This document shows positions 58,908 through 64,000 of a DNA stretch of 64,000 bases, one piece after another (the stretch's first letter is position 1; each line of letters begins with the position of its first letter). The notes beneath the pieces are model-generated. The model ran no database searches and was not told the origin of the DNA. It saw nothing but the letters and a program-made list of their open reading frames with translations. A program made the translations under genes and the position numbers. Source of the stretch: Synanceia verrucosa (Eukaryota > Chordata > Actinopteri > Perciformes > Synanceiidae); the NCBI GenBank assembly GCA_029721515.1, contig CM056551.1:29312437-29376436 (forward strand). Direction: 5' to 3'.

Positions 58908-59904
58908 ATCTCAACACAGCTCCACTGCACCTGATTTTCCAGTAGCTGCAGACACTTTGCAGGACGACTTTGTGCTGCATGTTCAAATTAGTGCTCGGCT
59001 CGGGTGAGAAGCTTGCATGACACCCAATATGTGTTGGATCAGCGTCCGGTTTAATTTACACATGGTAATCTGCACTACTGCATTACCTTGAGAGTGACCT
59101 CATTCCTTCCTCCAGCGTGTAATCCCTGTAAGCGTGTAACAAGACAGTTTGAGCATGATTAACCTGCTCAGATTGATGCTGTGGGATTGAATTCAGAGGT
59201 TTTTCTCTTCAGGTTTCATTTTTTCGTCTCCTGCTGCTTACTACTTGTGATCTGAGTCAGACGGGGAGGCGGGGGGTCCTCCGGGAATTGTTTCGATAAC
59301 TTCCAGCTTTCTACCTCAAAGCCCCCTTATCCAAACACTGCCCTGGCAACAGAAACAAAGACGGGATTCAAGCGGCTGCTTCGCTGTCCTGTTGAGCCCT
59401 GGGGAACATCCTGAAGCTGCTTGTCAGGGTATCTTCTCTTTTCATTTATTAAAGAAATGAATGGTACTACTTAGATAGATATTTAGAGGCATTATGCTGT
59501 ATATCATCCTCTACACAGCCTTTTCATTTTACTTTACCCCTTTATTGTAGTGTGAGTGTTTTATCAGAAGCATACAAGCACTTAGCCCAGCTCTCCAGCA
59601 TCCCCCTGCGCTGATCCAACCCCCCTGAACCGAGTCGATCAGAGTCATCTGTCCAGTTAGTCATCACAAAGCTGAATTACCCTTTGACTAGCAGCTGTGA
59701 GTCAGACAGCAGATGTTGCACAACATCAAACTGAAATCATTATGTTAAACAAAGTTAAACCAAGTGACAAAATAACTGCTTCAGCATTGTGTTAGTCAAG
59801 CGTTTTCCTGTGTGAGATTACAGACGATTTATGAATGCAATAATGTGCACTGTCCTATTAAATAAATGCATGTGTAAATAAATGAAAGGTTGCTGGCTGC
59901 TTAC

Positions 59905-60020
59905 CAGAGTTATGTGCAGTATTGATGAGGCTCTCTCAGTTGCCTCGCTCTCCCGGCAGAGCTGAGTGAAGTTTTTCCTGGTAGAAAGTCATCCCAAGTG
60001 TGAAAGCTTCACCCCGGCGT
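59905..60020 (-). other. angptl2: Candidate non-coding first exon of angptl2
   Basis: On the minus strand ATAACTCTG is followed by GTAAGC (donor at 59904-59903), a strong splice donor upstream of angptl2 on its own strand. The exon body is richer in G and C than its surroundings. A TATACAAG word lies on the minus strand at about 60050, some 30 bases before a plausible start. The coding exon begins with an acceptor 20 bases before the ATG, so a non-coding exon must exist. This is a candidate only, and the 5' limit is approximate. Confidence 0.3.
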
Positions 60021-61385
60021 CCTCCTCTCCTCTCACCCTTTCTTCTTGTATAGTCAATCACTCGTTGTCACCTTTAGTCCATCCCAGCCGTGGCAGCGGG
60101 TAGCCTATCATTAAAAGATCGTCATTAGTGCAAACAGAGGCTAGAAGCTCTTCAACAGATCCCCTGGAAACAAAAAAAGTTTCCTGTTTCCTGGCAGTTT
60201 CCTGATGAATGGTGAGAGTCCGGGTCAGGTTGTGTGCTGCCTGGTGGCCCGTTAGCAGAAGACTGTCACTTTTCTGTGGGCTGAATCCATCACTTCTGCC
60301 TCACGGCTCTAAGAGGCTGTCTCTCTCAGCTGCACCTCCCTCTCCTTGGTGCTTTTAAATGATGAAAAATCCTCTCGCAGTGTTTCACCAGGCAGACAAA
60401 TTGAGCCCCCACCACCACCACCACCTTCCCCCTTCTCCCTTAAAAATGAACACATTCTTGTTTCAAGCAACAGCCTTCTTTCTCCACCCCCTCCTCCCCC
60501 CATGGCACAAAAGAGATCCACAAGCATGCATACTTGACTCAGGTTTCCAACCCCTGTGCCCCCTGGCCGCGGGTTCACCACCAGCAGCACTATTTCTGGC
60601 CTGGACTGAATGGTTGTCCTGGAGGTGGACGGCCGAGTCGTCGCACCGATTGCATCCTAATTGGCCGTGAATGAAAGCTGGGGAAGAGGACGACAGATAG
60701 GAAGCAGATCCAGGTGTTTCAGTCTGCTGTCGACTCTCCAGTTCACAGCCTGGAGGTGAGAGGTCTGAAAGGCTTAAAGCAGCAGCACTTCTTCAAAAGC
60801 ATGTGTGCTGGTGGACAAAAGGATATGAAACACGTTGTCATGTCAGAGTGTGGACAGCTCTGCCAATATGCACTATAAATTTCTCAAGCGCAGACTTGGC
60901 ATTGGATACCGTTGCCTTGGCTGCCCTCTGTTGTTCCTGTGTTGTCTTCCTGTTTTCAATAACATTTGAAGTCTCTGCCCGGCCAGTAATGTTGCCATTG
61001 CATTTCCTGTTTCCACTAAGACTATTAGTAGTTAATAGTTTTCTGTTGGGCGCACAGAGAGACCTCAGAGTGTCTTAATTTTACACTTTTCTAGCAGCTA
61101 CTAATCTTCATCTGGTATTAACTGCTTTCAAACTTACAGTAACACCAAACTGTTCATGCTCATCATAGTTTGTGTTGAATAAAATCTTGTTAAAAGTTTG
61201 GCCGTGGAGTTTTACAAAGCACACAATGTGTGATTCCTCACTAAATAAAGTACAGATGGTGACTAAATTTTATGTTCACTATAAACTCTGAAAGAGTTGG
61301 GATGCGTGTAAAATAGAAGAGGAAGGAGGAAAAGAGTCAATAATGAACGGCACGTCTCTCATGCGCCACAGCTACAAACCTATTT
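60021..61385. other. Upstream sequence of angptl2; no gene recognised
   Basis: It contains a CCACCACCACCACC tract (60408-60425) and several C-rich runs that create short open frames on both strands (60309-60670). These have low-complexity His/Pro or Gly translations and are not called as genes. Confidence 0.4.
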
Positions 61386-61990
61386 AAAGGGGACATATCA
61401 TGCTCATTTTCAGGTTCATACTTGTGTTTTGGGTTTCTAGTAGAACAGGTTTACATACTTTAATGTTAAAAAACACATTATTTTGCTCCTCCTGTCATTC
61501 TAATTATACCTGTATTTACCTTCTGTCTGAGACGCTCAGTTTTAGCGCTTGTCTCATTGATGAGTTACGCCATCATCGTTTTGTTTTTACAGCGGGTCAA
61601 TGATCGCGCTCTCCTGCTGCCTGTCAGTAATTTCGGGGCTTCTGTGATTTGCAGTCGGGACACAGAGTTAATATGCGCCATGGAGATCAAAACAGGAAGT
61701 GGAGACGATTGAGATTAGAGAGCAAAACAAACAGAATGTGGACAAAAAGTGGTGATTTTGGTGAAAGTGTCCTCTACTCTACCTCTGATAAAACAAGAAT
61801 GGAACAAGGTAAAAACAAACATTTTTTTCATGATGAAATAGAGAGTCTCTTCTTTCATTTGAGCTATTCAGTGTTTTCAGAGACATAGTACAAAATATTC
61901 TGTGGGTCTAGAAATATGACTCAAAATGGGCAAAAACGCTGGAACAAGACACTTTTGATTTTAAAAAACGGCTGGCACTCACAGAGTTAA
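61386..61990. repeat. Dispersed repeat beginning TTTAAAGGGGACATATCATG
   Basis: The opening TTTAAAGGGGACATATCATG then CTCATTTTCAGGTTCATACT, and the internal phrases CAGTTTTAGCGCTTGTCTC and GACACTTTTGATTTT, match a very common percomorph repeat I know, probably a non-autonomous DNA transposon. The right end is unclear. Open frames at 61400-61603 and 61649-61888 lie in it and are not genes. Confidence 0.55.
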
Positions 61991-63934
61991 GAAGTCCAGT
62001 CCACTCTGATTGGCTTACGAAAAAAATATTACTTTTTTAAAAATATTTCTAGTAGCTTTGTTTATTTATGTGTTTGAAAAAAAACAAAATGCAAAATGGT
62101 AAGTGAATGCATTAAATGGATTAAGTTTTGATGGATAATAATATTGCGGGGTAAATATTATCATAGTTGATTAATCTTTTGTTTATTTTCTCCATTAATC
62201 GATCAGTTGTTTGGTTTCTAAATTGTGAAAAATGTGGATGAATCTCCTCCAACGTCTCAAAGATAGACAGTTTATGAATCATAGAGGAGGAACTAAACCA
62301 GGAAATATTAACATTTCAATATCTTTCAGTCGATTAATATAAAATCTGATTAATTGTTGAAGCTCTATATTATTTTATGCAATTTAGAGAATTTTTTTTC
62401 ATTTTAAGAGACGTATTCATAACGAAGTATTTTTCATCCAATTACTCCATTAATTAATGGAATAATCAATGCAATACTCCATTATTAATCAACAACTGAG
62501 AATTTTGAGCAGTTATAGTAGAAACTTGCTCTTCAGTTTTGTTGTCGACCATATGTGCAACTATTTAGGTTCTCCTGTAAACTGTCCAATCAGTCTTTTC
62601 CATTGTATAGTTTTATATTTCCATCTACCATTCCCTTTAAGCCTATAGATTTAAATATTATATCTGTGAAGTCAGGCCCTTCTACAGTTCGCCTTCATGT
62701 GTTTTCTATCAAGACATGTCGTAAAACAGCCAGCTTTGGGGAAATATTCCCATGCACTATTAACCAAATGTAGTAGGACTGGAAAAGCTATTTGCAATAG
62801 GCAGCGTTTAACCTTACTGATGTCAGCTGCTGTAACATCCTCTGGGCGTCGTTTAGTAGCAAGTGAAAGAAAATATTGTAAACTACAAAAGATGCAACCA
62901 GTTTGGGGTCGTCGGTGATCGCAAAAGCACTCGCTTCATACTTTACAGAAATAATATCTCTGAAAACAGACGTGTGAAGCATCTTTCTTTAAAAAACTAT
63001 CCAGCGGCACACTGTTACTCACTCTTAATAATAATATAATCCATAATCCATCCATTAAACTTCAGTTTTATGTACTTATTTATCTAAAGTTGACTATACA
63101 TACAACTCTTTAGCATTAGTATTTAGATGAGTGAGATTTCTGGCACCCAGTAAAAGGAAAAAAATGACTCAGAGTAGTTTTCAAGAATAAAATCCAGACA
63201 ATGAAGACTCTCATCTGTGCAATAAACGTGTGCATATTACGTGAGGGATTGTATTAGTGTCACATTTCCTTGTTCAGATCATGTGAGGGTCAGGATTTTA
63301 AGGTGGTCGGCAGTCCATGTTTTTCCTGCAGTGAGTGGAAGCGACACAGCGAGAATGTACAACTGGCTCCAGGAGACAAAGTTCCTGGCAGAAGCTATTG
63401 GAGAGGACACATTCATTTCGTAACATCCAAGATTAAGCCACAGTGAAGAAGCAGCTAATCCCTTTAAAGAGATTTCTGATCAAAGGAAATGAGACTTAGC
63501 ACTCATGCATCACCGAACTGGCATTATTCAATTATTTATACCATCTTTATTGTTTTCCTCTCCTAAATAACAACTGGTATTATTCAGTTCTTCTTTATGT
63601 TGAACTTCTATTTGTTCCTTTTCTAGATGAAATCTGCAGCTGACCTTGCGGTTAAGTGGTGAATGTTTCTCTTACTCAGCGGCCGGGAAGCTTTTTTTTC
63701 AATATTGAGTGCTCTGAGTGACTCACTGGATGTCATCCAAACCCACGGTGTTGGTGCAGTGATTAGTTCCCTTTCCATCTGTAATCCTCAGCAGGTGGAT
63801 CATAAAAATGTCAGGGGGAAAATGTTAGTCTCACGTTGAAATAGTAGCCCATCAATGTGTTTTAAAGCTGCGAACGCAGCATGAAAAGTGAATCATGTTG
63901 GAAATGGTTCACAGTTGGGCCTCTATGTTGGTCT
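61991..63934. other. Right-end sequence, no gene recognised
   Basis: AT-rich sequence with ATTAATCGAT-type words (62160-62500) and no recognised coding exon. A short island at 63313-63430 follows a TTTTCCTGCAG acceptor-like site and reads open for about 37 codons. It resembles no family I know, and no donor matches it. Confidence 0.4.
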
Positions 63935-63982
63935 GTCTATCTATCTATCTATCTATGTATCCATCCATCCATCCATCCATCA
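63935..63982. repeat. (CTAT)n / (CATC)n microsatellite
   Basis: Compound tetranucleotide repeat at the right edge: about six CTAT units followed by about six CCAT units. A CCATCC run of this sort also ends the SINE at 46765, so this may be a SINE tail cut by the window edge or just simple sequence. Confidence 0.9.
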
Positions 63983-64000
63983 TCCAAATATCCATCATCG

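Larger units (their letters stand above)
53429..59904 (-). other. angptl2: Probable 5' UTR intron of angptl2
   Basis: Upstream of the acceptor at 53429-53430 no coding exon is recognised. It holds a (CATA)n/(TA)n microsatellite, the shared repeat at 55728-55812, a poly-T tract and the dispersed repeat at 57235-57735. The stretches about 54420-54700, 55860-56560 and 57780-58990 are non-repetitive with developmental-enhancer-like texture (TAAT, AACAAAG-like and E-box words), so they are candidates for conserved regulatory elements. The extent depends on the uncertain first exon. Confidence 0.35.

Noticed and set aside
60309..60670. Overlapping frames rich in Gly or Pro/His on both strands
   Set aside because: Low-complexity translations of C-rich tracts, without splice or family support.

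Overview
This window looks like nuclear DNA from a teleost fish, probably a percomorph. The evidence is two vertebrate genes with spliced, GT/AG-bounded structure, a compact intergenic layout, a tRNA-derived SINE, Tc1/mariner remnants and several dispersed repeats I recognise as common in percomorph fish. Nothing bacterial or viral is seen, and there is no operon logic.

Layout. 1-5400 is intergenic, with a possible conserved non-coding block at the left edge and degenerate repeats. About 5460-6100 is a GC/CpG-richer block with a candidate first exon and promoter for zbtb34. 5553-14805 would be the first zbtb34 intron and carries Tc1 fragments, a 100-bp palindromic MITE and LINE-like pieces. 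14839-16359 is the complete single-exon zbtb34 coding region (BTB plus three C2H2 fingers, 506 aa), followed by a probable long 3' UTR to about 21975. 24253-38706 is a 14.5-kb tandem array of a ~168-bp A-rich satellite with multi-monomer higher-order periodicity. It contains a 421-bp inserted element (present twice through a 1770-bp duplication) and a second 1600-bp duplication that copied part of the array's right flank. 39137-43600 has no gene I can recognise. 44452-53409 on the minus strand is angptl2, whose coding exons 52542-53409, 47631-47824, 45771-46041 and 44452-44651 join in frame to a 510-aa secreted protein. Its introns hold a SINE with a perfect 12-bp target duplication, an internally rearranged Tc1 element, LINE tails and a 16-bp minisatellite. 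53429-64000 is upstream and intronic sequence of angptl2, with a candidate non-coding first exon ending at 59905 and more repeats.

The two genes are not known to work together. One is a nuclear transcription factor and the other a secreted angiopoietin-like glycoprotein. Their proximity reflects vertebrate synteny (in human, ZBTB34 - RALGPS1 with ANGPTL2 nested inside RALGPS1). No RALGPS1 exon was recognised here. The most unusual feature is the satellite array. Most other open reading frames in the window are chance readings of repeats or antisense shadows.
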